A stretch of 64,000 bases of DNA from the NCBI GenBank assembly GCA_903900155.1, contig CAIUMD010000020.1, forward strand, positions 46,082 through 110,081, in the 5' to 3' direction. Shown here in pieces: positions 9,232 to 19,054 of the stretch. The DNA comes from an uncultured Caulobacterales bacterium. Lineage in GTDB: Bacteria; Pseudomonadota; Alphaproteobacteria; Caulobacterales; Caulobacteraceae. The notes below the pieces were generated by a model. It searched no databases. It was not told the origin of the DNA and was given only the letters and a program-made list of their open reading frames with translations. Both the position numbers and the translations under genes were made by a program. Numbering within the stretch: the stretch's first letter is position 1; each line of letters opens with the position of its first letter.

Positions 9232-9399
9232 ATGTTCGTCGTGGTGATCCTGTTGATGACCAGCCTGTTCGTGCTGGCGGCCATGGTCGGCCTGGCCGAC
9301 GCCCTGGTGCATTTCGTGTGCTGGAGCTTTGCCCGCCTGAGCGAGGGCAAGGACAGGACCGAGACGGCTCAGTCGCCCGCGCAGGGAATCACGGCGTAG
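9232..9399 (+). CDS. small single-pass membrane protein (55 aa)
   Basis: A 55-codon reading frame that starts MFVVVILLMTSLFVLAAMVG, giving one strong transmembrane segment, followed by a short charged tail. A ribosome binding site (AGGAAATAGGAG) lies about 7 nt upstream of the ATG. It is preceded by the two palindromes at 9129 and 9172 and overlaps by 31 nt the convergent membrane gene. I do not recognise a family. Start signal and hydrophobic pattern support a real small gene; function unknown. Confidence 0.55.
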   Translation: MFVVVILLMTSLFVLAAMVGLADALVHFVCWSFARLSEGKDRTETAQSPAQGITA

Positions 9400-11270
9400 C
9401 GATCAGCCGTGCGCCAGGCGCTGCCTGAGGCGTCGGTGAGCTCGAGAACGTAAGGCGCTTTCGGCGTCCAGTCGCGCGCCCTCAGGGCCGGAGCTAGCGG
9501 GCCTTCGTCGTTCCACAGCGGCCGGACGATCCAGGCCGGCGCGTCCGAGGCGGCGCAAAACGCGCGGACATTCGCCGCGTTCGGCCCAGGCACGCGTTGC
9601 GCCGCGACGGTTTGGGTGCGCATCCAATCTTTCCCGACCAGTCCGGCCGCCTGCAGGCGCGTGGCGCGCGCGGCCAGCACCATCGCCAGCGGACGGGAGA
9701 AGACCACGCCGGCGCTCTGCTCCTTGCTGGACCAGGTCGGCCGGCCCATCAGCTGCCACGGCTCGACATCGCCCGACACCCAGAGCACCGCGCCGGGTTT
9801 TGAAGCCGTCAGAGCGACGAGGGCCGCGTCCGTGCCCTCGTCGCGATGGCGAACATAAGCCGAGCGATCGTCCCACAGCGCGGCGGCCAGCAGGCCAACC
9901 GCGGCGGCGGCGGCGATACGGACAGGAACCGCCGGCGCTTTCCAACCGCGCGCCAGCCACAGGCCTACGACAAGGACGATGGCCAGACCCGGCAGGTCGC
10001 TGCTCCAGACATAGCCCTGACTGAACGGCCAGGCCGGCGGCAGGCGCTCCAGCGCATGGGTCAGGGCCACGCCGCGCAGACCGATGTAGAACAGCGCCGA
10101 CACGGCCAGCAGACCCATAGCGGCCGTCGCGTACAGGCTCGGCCGGCTGTAGCGCATCCGGTCCCCGACCACCGCGAACAGCAGGCCGACCATCGCCGGG
10201 CTGATCCCCAAGGTCCCGACCTCGCGGAACATCCAGGCGCAGCCCAGGAAGGCCAGGCCCAGCAGGCCCGACGGGCCGCGCCGGGGCAGCTCTGCGCACA
10301 GCAGGGCCAACGATGCGGCGGCCAGCACCGCCAGCGGCTCGAGCATCCGCCAGGCCTGGACCTGAAGGAACAGCAGCAGCGACAGGCGATCGCCCAGCAG
10401 TACGGTGGCGGCCACGCCGACCAGGCCGGCGATCAGCGCGCCCAGGGCCAGCCGACGGGGCGCGCCGCTCAGCAGGAAGGCGCCGGCCGCCAGGGTGCAG
10501 GCCTGCACGGTCAGGCGGCTCCAGGTCTCGATCGGCCACAGCGAGGGAAACAGGATCGGGCTGCGCGCGGCGACCACCGCCCGCCAGTCGGGATCCATGA
10601 CGGTGACGATGCGCTCGGCCACCGGCAGGTGCAGCAGGCCCGCCAGCGTGACGACGGCGATGCCGGCAAGCCCCGCCCACAGCCAGCGGCGATCCTCAAA
10701 ACACATGGCCAGGCCGATGGCGGCGGCCGCGCACAGGCCCATGATCGGGTGGAACAGCATGCCCGGTACGCAGAGGCCCAAGCCCAGAAACCGGCGACCG
10801 GACAGAAAGCTGGCCATGCCCAGAAAGCCCGCCGCCTCGGCCAGGGCGCGCGGCGTGGCGTAGGGCTCGCCGAAGCCGATGACGTCCAGCGGGCCGTACA
10901 GCGCCGGCAGGGCGACGGCGAACAGCAAGGCGGCCCAGCGCAGGCCCGGCGAGCGGTCCGCCAGCAGCTTGTGGATCAGCACCGCCAGCGCCGCGAACCA
11001 CGCCGCCAGGGTGACGACGACGATGGCCATCGCCCCGCCCGACAGGCCCAGCACCGCGATCAGCTTGGCCAGCATCGGCGTGTACAGGCTGAACCCGAAC
11101 TGACCGTCATGGACGAACATCAGGTCCTTGCCGACCCCGGCGGGATCCAGCTTGGCCAGGGCGTCGGCGACATAGAGCCGGCCGTCGTGGCGCACGCCCT
11201 GGTAGGGACGGCTCAGCAGGAAGACGCCGAACGCGGCCAGCAGGCCCAGGACTTTGTCGAGCCGGCTCAC
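9369..11270 (-). CDS. large polytopic membrane protein, possible GT-C type enzyme
   Basis: A 633-residue protein with about a dozen hydrophobic helices in the first 470 residues and a soluble C-terminal domain. The GTG start at 11270 overlaps the TGA of the GtrA gene (GTGA), so the two are translationally coupled. An early loop with RHDGRLYVADALAK precedes the second helix; acidic first loops are common in polyprenol-sugar-dependent GT-C glycosyltransferases, but no diagnostic motif is certain. The context with a GtrA flippase and a UGM-like flavoprotein points to a surface glycan or glycolipid. Third gene of the operon. Confidence 0.75.
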   Translation of the reverse strand: MSRLDKVLGLLAAFGVFLLSRPYQGVRHDGRLYVADALAKLDPAGVGKDLMFVHDGQFGFSLYTPMLAKLIAVLGLSGGAMAIVVVTLAAWFAALAVLIHKLLADRSPGLRWAALLFAVALPALYGPLDVIGFGEPYATPRALAEAAGFLGMASFLSGRRFLGLGLCVPGMLFHPIMGLCAAAAIGLAMCFEDRRWLWAGLAGIAVVTLAGLLHLPVAERIVTVMDPDWRAVVAARSPILFPSLWPIETWSRLTVQACTLAAGAFLLSGAPRRLALGALIAGLVGVAATVLLGDRLSLLLFLQVQAWRMLEPLAVLAAASLALLCAELPRRGPSGLLGLAFLGCAWMFREVGTLGISPAMVGLLFAVVGDRMRYSRPSLYATAAMGLLAVSALFYIGLRGVALTHALERLPPAWPFSQGYVWSSDLPGLAIVLVVGLWLARGWKAPAVPVRIAAAAAVGLLAAALWDDRSAYVRHRDEGTDAALVALTASKPGAVLWVSGDVEPWQLMGRPTWSSKEQSAGVVFSRPLAMVLAARATRLQAAGLVGKDWMRTQTVAAQRVPGPNAANVRAFCAASDAPAWIVRPLWNDEGPLAPALRARDWTPKAPYVLELTDASGSAWRTADRYAVIPCAGD

Positions 11271-11695
11271 GACGCGGCGACGTCGGTGCGCGGAGCTCTG
11301 AACAGCAGCGCCCGGCGGACGGTGAAGTTGAACAGGAAGACGATCCCGGCGGTCGGGATCTTGGCCAGGCCCGGCGTCATGCGCAGCACCTCGACCCACA
11401 GCGCCATCAGGCCCTGGGTCAGGATCAGGCCGGCTAGGCCCACGCCGATGAAGCCGAGTAGCTCGCGCCGGCGGTCAGCGACCGGACGGTGGCGGAACAC
11501 CACGCAGATCGACAGCCGATAGGTGACGGCGATGCCGCTGGTGAAGCCGACGCCCGAAGCGACCAGATAGTTCACGCTTAGCGCCGTGAGGGCCAGCAGA
11601 ACGCCCCAGTCCAGGCCCAGCGCCAGGGCGCTGGCCAGGCCGTACAGCGCCAGTTCACGTAAGCCCTCGGGCAGTCGCCTCCAGAGCCGGATCAT
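11267..11695 (-). CDS. GtrA family membrane protein
   Basis: A 142-residue, four-helix protein of the GtrA/DPMS family, which moves polyprenyl-phosphate-linked sugars across the inner membrane or assists the glycosyltransferase. YGLASALALGLDWGVLLAL, VGFTSGIAVTYRLSICVVFR and the C-terminal FLFNFTVRRALLFR fit the family layout (the family normally has N-F-x-x-x-R-x-x-x-F here). It starts 2 nt after the stop of the upstream flavoprotein gene and overlaps the next gene. Confidence 0.85.
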   Translation of the reverse strand: MIRLWRRLPEGLRELALYGLASALALGLDWGVLLALTALSVNYLVASGVGFTSGIAVTYRLSICVVFRHRPVADRRRELLGFIGVGLAGLILTQGLMALWVEVLRMTPGLAKIPTAGIVFLFNFTVRRALLFRAPRTDVAAS

Positions 11696-11697
11696 GA

Positions 11698-13197
11698 TCA
11701 GGCGGCGACCTTCTTGGGGACCAGGCGCTCGCTGCGCAGGGCCTCGCGAGCCCCCGAGACGCCGGCCTCGCCGTACTCGGCGTCCTCGTTGACCTCCCAG
11801 ACATCGTGAAGGGTCTCGCCGGCGATGATGTTCTCGGCGGTCAGGACGCCGGTCATCATGGCGTGGTCCTGGTTGTTGTACTTGTGCATGCCGTTGCGGC
11901 CGACCAGGTGCAGGCTCGGGAAGTGCATCTTCAGATCCAGGCGGATCATCTTGATGTGCTCTGCATAGGCGTCGTCATAGACCGGATAGGCCTTATGCTG
12001 GCGCACCACGCAGGCGTCATAGACGTCGGCCGGGTCCATCAGGCCGATCTTGCCGATCTCGCGCTTGGCCTGGGCGACCAGATCCTCGTCCGAGCTGACC
12101 CACAGGCCGTCGCCCTCGAAGCAGAAGTACTCGAGACCCAGGCACATCGAGACGCCGTCCGGGATCATCTCGGGCGACCACGAGCGGAAGTTCTGCACGC
12201 GGCCGACCTTCACCGACGGGTCGTGGATGTAGATCCAGTTGTCCGGCAGCTCCTTCTGCGGCTTGCCGATCAGCACCACGGTCAGGAAGTCGCGGTACAT
12301 CAACTCGCCGGCGTGGAAGACGCTGATCGGGGTCGGCGAGACCGCCTGCATCAGCTCGCGGATCGGCGCCGAGGAGACCACGTCGTCAGCCGTGTAGATC
12401 TCTTTCTTGCCGTCCGCGCTGGTCACCGAGACGGTCCAGACCTTGGCCAGCTTATCGTAGTGCAGGCCATCGACCTTGCGGCCCATGCGGACCTCGCCGC
12501 CCAGGGCGGTGATCTTGTCGGCGCAGGCCTCCCACATCATGCCGGGACCCTTGCGGGGATAACGGAAGCTCTCGATCAGGGTCTTGGGCGAGCCCTCGCC
12601 CCCCTTGACCTTCACGCCCAACGAGCGCTTGACGCCGTCGATGATCGCCGCGCCCAGGTCCAGGCCCTTGATGCGCTGGCTGGCCCAGTCGGCCGAGATC
12701 TCGTCGCAGCTCATGCCCCACACCTTCTCGGTGTAGGTCTTGAAGAAGATCGAGAACAGCTTCTCGCCGAACTGGTTGCGGACCCATTCGTGGAAGGTGG
12801 TCGGCTTGGCGATCGGGTTCAGCTTGGCCCAGCCGAACGAGGCCATGCACTTGGTCGCCGTCCAGACGCCCAGATTGGCCAGGGCCTCGAAGGCCTTCAG
12901 CGGATAGGCGTAGAACTTCTCGCGGTAATAGATGCGCGACAGGCGGGGCCGGTCGATGAAGTCATCGGGCAGGATCTCGTTCCACAGGTCGACGATCTCC
13001 TTGCTCTTCGAGAAGAAGCGGTGGCCGCCGATGTCGAACTTGAAGCCCTTGTAGTCGACCGTGCGGCTGATGCCGCCGACATAGGTCGGATCCATCTCCA
13101 GCACGGTCACGCCGCGGCCGGCCTTGGCCAGGGTGTAGGCGGTCGTCAGGCCGGCCGGGCCGGCGCCGATCACCAAGGTTTCCACGTGCTGGGCCAT
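11698..13197 (-). CDS. FAD-dependent oxidoreductase, UGM/protoporphyrinogen-oxidase-like
   Basis: A 499-residue flavoprotein with an N-terminal Rossmann motif (VIGAGPAGLTTAYTLAKAG), then VGGISRTVDYKGFKFDIGGHRFFS, which is the pattern of UDP-galactopyranose-mutase-like and amine-oxidase-like enzymes acting on sugar substrates. The C-terminal HNQDHAM-like stretch (MHKYNNQDHAMMTG) is typical of this group. The start at 13197 has GGAGG 8 nt upstream; an in-frame ATG at 13218 lacks one. First gene of a three-gene operon with GtrA and a polytopic protein, implying a role in modifying a lipid-linked sugar. Confidence 0.85.
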   Translation of the reverse strand: MAQHVETLVIGAGPAGLTTAYTLAKAGRGVTVLEMDPTYVGGISRTVDYKGFKFDIGGHRFFSKSKEIVDLWNEILPDDFIDRPRLSRIYYREKFYAYPLKAFEALANLGVWTATKCMASFGWAKLNPIAKPTTFHEWVRNQFGEKLFSIFFKTYTEKVWGMSCDEISADWASQRIKGLDLGAAIIDGVKRSLGVKVKGGEGSPKTLIESFRYPRKGPGMMWEACADKITALGGEVRMGRKVDGLHYDKLAKVWTVSVTSADGKKEIYTADDVVSSAPIRELMQAVSPTPISVFHAGELMYRDFLTVVLIGKPQKELPDNWIYIHDPSVKVGRVQNFRSWSPEMIPDGVSMCLGLEYFCFEGDGLWVSSDEDLVAQAKREIGKIGLMDPADVYDACVVRQHKAYPVYDDAYAEHIKMIRLDLKMHFPSLHLVGRNGMHKYNNQDHAMMTGVLTAENIIAGETLHDVWEVNEDAEYGEAGVSGAREALRSERLVPKKVAA

Positions 13198-13435
13198 CCG
13201 CGCCCCCTCCAGTGTCATCTAGACAGTCCCATTTCAGTACAGGATGGGGCGTGATGGTTAAGGCCAGGTCCTCACGCGTGGTGAATCCGGGTTAATCGTA
13301 AAGCCGAGACCATTGGCCGCGGCGACGCGCCAAAGCCGCTGCACGCGGGAAAGCGCGGAAGCCGACACTTCCACGCATCCTTCCGCCCGCTGCTCGCGTT
13401 GTGAAGCCCGAGGGACCTTTACTGGCGAGGATCAG
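13198..13435. other. divergent intergenic region
   Basis: Holds the promoters of the minus-strand flavoprotein operon and the plus-strand glycine-zipper gene. A short hairpin-capable stretch CCCAT...ATGGGG lies at about 13229-13248. No gene seen. Confidence 0.4.
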
Positions 13436-13921
13436 ATGCCCCGTCTCATCGTTATCGGCCTGGCCATCGGCGCCATGGCTCTTCCCGCGCTGGCGCCCAG
13501 CGAGGCCGACGCCGCGTCCTGCCGCAGCCGCAAGGCCACCGGCACGGTCATCGGCGGCCTGGGCGGCGCCCTGGTCGGCAACGCCATCTCCAAAGGCGGC
13601 GGGGGCCTGCTGATCGGCGGCGTCGGCGGCGCCCTGATCGGTCGCGAGATCGGCAAGAGCGGCTGCCATCGCACCCGCACGGCCTACTACAGCTCCAGCC
13701 CCCGGAACGTGTCGTACCAGCCATCGCAGCCCGCGCCTGTACGGCAGGTCTATTACGACCAAATGGGCAATCCGGTCGCCAGCGGCACGGTCCAGAACGG
13801 GACCTTCCAGCAGGTCTCCAACACCGCCCCGTCCAGCGGCTCATGCCGCGATGCGACGATCTCGTATTACGACGATCGCGGCCGCATGAGTTCGCGCGCC
13901 GTCCAGATCTGCCCCCGCTGA
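13436..13921 (+). CDS. glycine-zipper 2TM domain envelope protein
   Basis: A 161-residue exported protein. A signal peptide (residues 1-24, ending ALAPSEADA) precedes a glycine-zipper block: TGTVIGGLGGALVGNAIS then GGLLIGGVGGALIGREIG, the pattern of the Rickettsia 17-kDa antigen family. The C-terminal half is polar with QVYYDQMGNPV and ISYYDDRGR repeats. A GCGAGG ribosome binding site sits upstream of the ATG. Probably membrane-inserted or periplasmic; role in envelope integrity is inferred from the family only. Confidence 0.82.
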   Translation: MPRLIVIGLAIGAMALPALAPSEADAASCRSRKATGTVIGGLGGALVGNAISKGGGGLLIGGVGGALIGREIGKSGCHRTRTAYYSSSPRNVSYQPSQPAPVRQVYYDQMGNPVASGTVQNGTFQQVSNTAPSSGSCRDATISYYDDRGRMSSRAVQICPR

Positions 13922-13947
13922 CGCTCACACTCACGGAAAGCCAAAAA

Positions 13948-14406
13948 ATGATCCGCAAGCCCGTGATGGCCGTCCTGGCCCTCGCCACCCTGGGTCTCGC
14001 CGCGTGCGAGAACGGCCATGACGCCATGGCCAACCCCAAGATCTGCGCCGACTTCAAAACGGCGCCCGGCGCCACCGCGGCGGCCGATCCGTCCATGCCG
14101 GTCGAGGAGTGCACACGCCGCTGGGCCTACAGCCTGGCCGGCTCGAAGGACAGCGCCGAGCTCGTGGCCGACGCCGTGGTCGCCGCCTGCGCCGCCCAGC
14201 TTAGCAAGTGGAACCAGGCCTCGCTGGGCCAGTCCGCGGCCGGCAGCGGCGAGCAGGCGCTCAGCCTGACCACCGGCCAGCCGACCAACCCGCTGGCCGA
14301 ACATAGCGCCTTCGCTCAGGGCCGCGCCCTGCTCTACGTGGTCCAGGCCCGCGCCGGCCGCTGCAAGGCCCCGCCGATCGAGAACGGCGCGCCGACGGGG
14401 CTCTAG
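13948..14406 (+). CDS. small lipoprotein (152 aa), hypothetical
   Basis: The N-terminus MIRKPVMAVLALATLGLAACENG ends in a lipobox (LAAC), so Cys20 would be lipidated. The mature part has four further Cys residues that could form disulfides. It follows the glycine-zipper gene by 26 nt and may be co-transcribed. I recognise no domain. Confidence 0.75.
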   Translation: MIRKPVMAVLALATLGLAACENGHDAMANPKICADFKTAPGATAAADPSMPVEECTRRWAYSLAGSKDSAELVADAVVAACAAQLSKWNQASLGQSAAGSGEQALSLTTGQPTNPLAEHSAFAQGRALLYVVQARAGRCKAPPIENGAPTGL

Positions 14407-14415
14407 CCTCCAAAA

Positions 14416-15042
14416 CTAGGCCTTCGCGGCGCGCTCCCACTCCAGGAACTCCGGGGTCTGCAGCAGGCGGTCGGCATAGGCCTGGGCCGCGCCAGCGTCG
14501 CCGTAGTCCGCCAGCTGGATCTGGTATGTGCGGAAGCGCGTCGCCACCGGCGTCCAGAAGGCGTCGGCGATCGACCATTCGCCCAGCAGGAACAACCCGC
14601 CCGATCGCGCCAGCAGCTGGTTCCAGCGCTCGACGATCTTGCGCACGTCCTTTTGGGTCGCTTCCGAGATGTCCAGCTTGTGCGGCGCGACGTCCAGCGC
14701 CATCGCGCACTCGCCGCGCAGGGCCTGGAAGCCCGAGTGCATCTCGGCCGCCGTTGCGCGGGCCAGGGCGCGCAAGGTCGGGTCGGCAGGCCACAGCTTC
14801 GCTTCCGGGAACTTCTCGGCCAGATACTCGCAGATCGCCAGCGAGTCCCAGACCACCAGGTCGCCGTCCTTCAGCGCCGGGGCCAGCTTGCTGGGTGAGA
14901 TCTTGCCGATCTCGGCGGTCGTCACCTCGCCCTGGCGCAGGGTGACCTCGATCTCGTCGAACGCCGCGCCCGTGCGCTTGAGCGCCAGCCACGGGCGCAG
15001 CGACCAGCTGGACCAAGCCTTGGTGCCGATGACGAGTTCCAT
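14416..15042 (-). CDS. glutathione S-transferase family protein
   Basis: A 208-residue protein with an N-terminal thioredoxin fold (MELVIGTKAWSSWSLRPWLALK; the serine after TKAW is the usual activating position), the SKLAPALKDGDLVVWDSLAICEYL stretch with the cis-Pro and glutathione-contacting Asp-Ser, and an all-helical C-terminal domain ending in WSIADAFWTPV. Likely a cytoplasmic detoxification GST; substrate unknown. Convergent with the lipoprotein gene. Confidence 0.85.
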   Translation of the reverse strand: MELVIGTKAWSSWSLRPWLALKRTGAAFDEIEVTLRQGEVTTAEIGKISPSKLAPALKDGDLVVWDSLAICEYLAEKFPEAKLWPADPTLRALARATAAEMHSGFQALRGECAMALDVAPHKLDISEATQKDVRKIVERWNQLLARSGGLFLLGEWSIADAFWTPVATRFRTYQIQLADYGDAGAAQAYADRLLQTPEFLEWERAAKA

Positions 15043-15100
15043 GGCGCGCGCTCCCGATGCGATTGCCGCCCGCCTTACCCTGCGTCTAAGGTCGCCTCAA

Positions 15101-15159
<59 letters not shown>

Positions 15160-15160
15160 C

Positions 15161-15495
15161 ATGGCGGAGACCGCCACGTGGCTTACCGTCGCTACGCGCT
15201 GCTGCTGATCATCTACACCCTGAACTTCCTGGACCGGCAGGTGGTCAACATCCTGGCCGAGCCGATAAAGCCGCGACCTTAACCTGGCCGACTGGCAACA
15301 GGGCATGATGACCGGCCCGACCTTCGCCATCTTCTACACCGTGCTGGGCATCCCCATCGCCCGCATCGCCGAGACCCGCAACCGCCCCTACATCATCGGC
15401 GACCCGCTGGGCGCCTTGGCTGGGATGCGATGGGCGGGCCGATCGCCGACGCCAACGGCTGGCGCGCGGCCTTCATGGTCGCCGGGGGCGAGATA
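15161..15495 (+). pseudogene. broken MFS transporter, tandem paralogue of the next gene
   Basis: Fragments of a Spns-like MFS protein in several frames: YRRYALLLIIYTLNFLDRQ, then LADWQQ-like text, then MMTGPTFAIFYTVLGIPIAR, matching helices 1-3 of the downstream transporter (IGIPIAR/LGIPIAR). Frameshifts lie near 15178 and 15263. After about 15412 the sequence jumps to a part matching GWRAAFMVAG near helix 5, so an internal deletion occurred too. Clearly non-functional. Confidence 0.85.
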
Positions 15496-15496
15496 G

Positions 15497-15612
15497 ATGC
15501 TCACCCGCGATGCGGGGGAGAATCTACCGATTTCCCCTCTGGCGCTTTGCCTTCCGCTCCGTCACAGTCCCCTTCAAAGATTAGAACAAATGTTTGAAGG
15601 GAGAGAGTCAGT
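15497..15612 (+). promoter_or_regulatory. intergenic repeat remnant and leader of the MFS gene
   Basis: 15498-15575 matches half of the GC-rich palindromic element seen at 60482 (ACCCGCGATGCGGGGGAGA). It is followed by TTAGAACAAATGTTTGA (15580-15596), a copy of the site upstream of the broken paralogue, and GGGAGAGAG as ribosome binding site before the ATG at 15613. The AACA-N2-TGTT core is palindromic, so a regulator probably binds here. Confidence 0.55.
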
Positions 15613-17130
15613 ATGGCCGACGCGCGTGCGTCCGGCGGCGATCGGCCGCCTTATTCACCCCCCTTGTTTTCTGGCGGCTACAAGGCCGCGGTGCTGGGGC
15701 TGCTGCTGGCCACCTACACCTTCAATTTCATCGACCGGACGATCATCGCCACCATCGGTCAGGCCATCAAGGTCGACCTGAAGCTGACCGACACCCAGCT
15801 GGGCCTCTTGGGCGGTCTCTACTTCGCCCTGCTCTACACCATCCTGGGCATCCCGATCGCCCGCCTGGCCGAGCGCTGGAACCGGGTGACGATCATCTCG
15901 GTGTCGCTGGTCGTCTGGTCGGGCTTCACCGCCCTGTGCGGCGCGGCGGCCAACTTCGCCCAACTGGCCCTGTTCCGCTTCGGGGTCGGGGTCGGCGAGG
16001 CCGGCTGCTCGCCGCCCAGCCACTCGCTGATCAGCGACTACTACGAGCCCAAGAAGCGCGCCTCGGCCCTGTCGATCTATTCGTTCGGCATCCCGCTGGG
16101 CACCATGTTCGGCGCGGTGGCCGGCGGCTGGCTGGCCCAGGAGTTCAGCTGGCGCGTGGCCTTCGTCATCGTCGGCCTGCCCGGCGTGATCCTGGCCCTG
16201 ATCGTCAAGCTGGTGATCAAGGAGCCGCCGCGCGGCCACTCCGAGATTGTCGAGCGCCCTCTCGAAGCCGAGAACATTGTCGTCGAACCCGCGCCCAAGC
16301 CCGCCTTCTCCCTGGCCAACGAGTTCTCGGAGATGTGGGCCGTGGCCAAGGTGCTGTTCGGCAAGTGGCCCGTTCTGCACATGGTGCTGGGCGTGACCAT
16401 CGCCTCGTTCGGTTCGTACGGTTCGGGGGCGTTCGTGCCGCCCTATTTCGTGCGCACCTACGGTTTGGGCCTGGCGCAGGTGGGCCTGATTGTCGGCCTG
16501 ATCGGCGGCTTCTCGGCGGGCCTGGGCACGCTGGTCGGCGGCTTCCTCACCGACTGGGCGGGCAAGAAGAGCGTCAAGTGGTACGCCCTGACCCCCGCCA
16601 TCGGCCTGATCGTCTGCACCCCGATCTACATCGCCGCCTATCTGCAGACGAGCTGGCAGGCCACGGCCCTGATCCTGCTGGTCCCGGGCATCTTCCACTA
16701 CACCTACCTGGCCCCGACCTTCGCCGTCGTGCAGAACTCGGTGGAGCCGCGCCGCCGGGCTACCGCCACGGCCCTGCTGTTCTTCTTCCTGAACCTGATC
16801 GCTCTGGGCGGCGGGCCGGTCTTCACCGGCTGGCTGATCGACCACATGGCGCAGTTCAACTTCAACAACCCCGGCGCGACGGGCATCCTGCACGCCCTGG
16901 CCAGTTCGTTCGGCGACGCGGGCGCCCAGAGCTTCGCGGCCTCGTGCCCCGGCGGCCTCGCGCCCAAGGGTTCCGCGCCCGAACTGGCCAAGGCCTGCGC
17001 CGGCGCCATGGCCCGCTCGACCCAGCAGGGCATCATCGTCTCGCTGTGCTTCTACGCCTGGGCCGGCTTGCACTACGGCCTGGCCAGCATCGGGCTGGTG
17101 AAGCACATGAAGGCGCGCGCTGAGGCTTAA
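15613..17130 (+). CDS. MFS transporter, spinster-like (Spns) subfamily
   Basis: A 505-residue, 12-helix transporter. TYTFNFIDRTIIATIG in helix 1 and GLYFALLYTILGIPIARLAERWNR (the MFS loop 2-3 motif) are typical of the spinster-like group common in Caulobacterales and sphingomonads, often near degradation genes and TonB receptors. The leader with its operator-like AACA-N2-TGTT site suggests induction by an unknown ligand. A decayed copy lies immediately upstream. Substrate unknown. Confidence 0.87.
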   Translation: MADARASGGDRPPYSPPLFSGGYKAAVLGLLLATYTFNFIDRTIIATIGQAIKVDLKLTDTQLGLLGGLYFALLYTILGIPIARLAERWNRVTIISVSLVVWSGFTALCGAAANFAQLALFRFGVGVGEAGCSPPSHSLISDYYEPKKRASALSIYSFGIPLGTMFGAVAGGWLAQEFSWRVAFVIVGLPGVILALIVKLVIKEPPRGHSEIVERPLEAENIVVEPAPKPAFSLANEFSEMWAVAKVLFGKWPVLHMVLGVTIASFGSYGSGAFVPPYFVRTYGLGLAQVGLIVGLIGGFSAGLGTLVGGFLTDWAGKKSVKWYALTPAIGLIVCTPIYIAAYLQTSWQATALILLVPGIFHYTYLAPTFAVVQNSVEPRRRATATALLFFFLNLIALGGGPVFTGWLIDHMAQFNFNNPGATGILHALASSFGDAGAQSFAASCPGGLAPKGSAPELAKACAGAMARSTQQGIIVSLCFYAWAGLHYGLASIGLVKHMKARAEA

Positions 17131-17157
17131 GTAATAAGCCTCTTCCCTTGACTCCGG

Positions 17158-17183
17158 GGGCGGGCGGGCCGAAACGCCCGCCC
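17158..17183 (+). other. G/C-only hairpin abutting the purB start codon
   Basis: A perfect 9-bp stem GGGCGGGCG/CGCCCGCCC with an 8-nt loop ends on the base before the ATG of purB. It covers the whole region where a ribosome binding site would sit. It could restrict translation, or be a terminator stem for the upstream gene without a T-run. Confidence 0.55.
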
Positions 17184-18494
<1,311 letters not shown>

Positions 18495-18495
18495 C

Positions 18496-18548
18496 CGCAA
18501 GCGTTTTCGAGCGAAGTGGACACCGGTTCGCGTGAAGAAAACGCGCCA
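18496..18548. repeat. alphaproteobacterial intergenic palindromic repeat
   Basis: GCGTTTTCGAGCGAAG, then TGGACACCGGTTCGCG, then GAAGAAAACGC form an imperfect palindrome between purB and the glycosylase gene. The same core (CGAAAGTGGAC-x-CCGG-TTCGGCG) occurs inverted at 20496-20543. I know this family as a widespread short repeat in Rhizobiales and Caulobacterales; no coding capacity. Confidence 0.65.
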
Positions 18549-18554
18549 AAGCAA

Positions 18555-19043
18555 ATGACCCGCAAGGCAGGCTTCCCGCCGGTCGTCGACGCGAACACTC
18601 GCGTCCTGATCCTGGGCAGCCTGCCGGGCGAGGCCTCGCTGGCGGTCTCGCAATACTACGGCAATCCGCGAAACGCCTTCTGGCGACTGATGGAAGGCGT
18701 GCTGAGCGCGCGCCTCGTTGCGCTGGGCTACGAAGCGCGGCTGGCGGCGTTGCTGAGGCGCGGCGTCGGCCTATGGGACGTCATCGCCGAGGCCGAGCGG
18801 CCCGGCAGCCTGGACGCGGCGATCAAGGACCCGGCGGCGAACGACCTGCTGGCGCTGATCGACACCCTCCCCAACCTGCAAGCCGTCGCCTTCAACGGCG
18901 GCGCGGCGGCCAAGCTGGGCGGCCGGCTGATTGGCGAGCGCATCACGACGATCGCCCTGCCCTCCTCGTCACCGGCGCATGCGGCGATGACGTTCGCGCA
19001 AAAGGCCGAGGCGTGGACGGCGCTCAGAACCCCTCTCTCTTAG
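18555..19043 (+). CDS. DNA-deoxyinosine (hypoxanthine) glycosylase, UDG superfamily
   Basis: A 162-residue protein. VLILGSLPGEASL followed by QYYGNPRNAFWRLM near the N-terminus is the signature of family-6 uracil-DNA-glycosylase-like enzymes that excise hypoxanthine from deaminated DNA; LPSSSPAHA near the C-terminus is the second active-site strip. Starting at ATG 18555 leaves the family-like N-terminus; the upstream in-frame GTG lies inside the intergenic repeat and is rejected. Base excision repair, cytoplasmic. Confidence 0.85.
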   Translation: MTRKAGFPPVVDANTRVLILGSLPGEASLAVSQYYGNPRNAFWRLMEGVLSARLVALGYEARLAALLRRGVGLWDVIAEAERPGSLDAAIKDPAANDLLALIDTLPNLQAVAFNGGAAAKLGGRLIGERITTIALPSSSPAHAAMTFAQKAEAWTALRTPLS

Positions 19044-19054
19044 AGCGAGAGGGT

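Noticed and set aside
18516..18554. GTG start extending the DNA glycosylase
   Set aside because: The extension is the intergenic palindromic repeat; the family-like N-terminus begins after ATG 18555.
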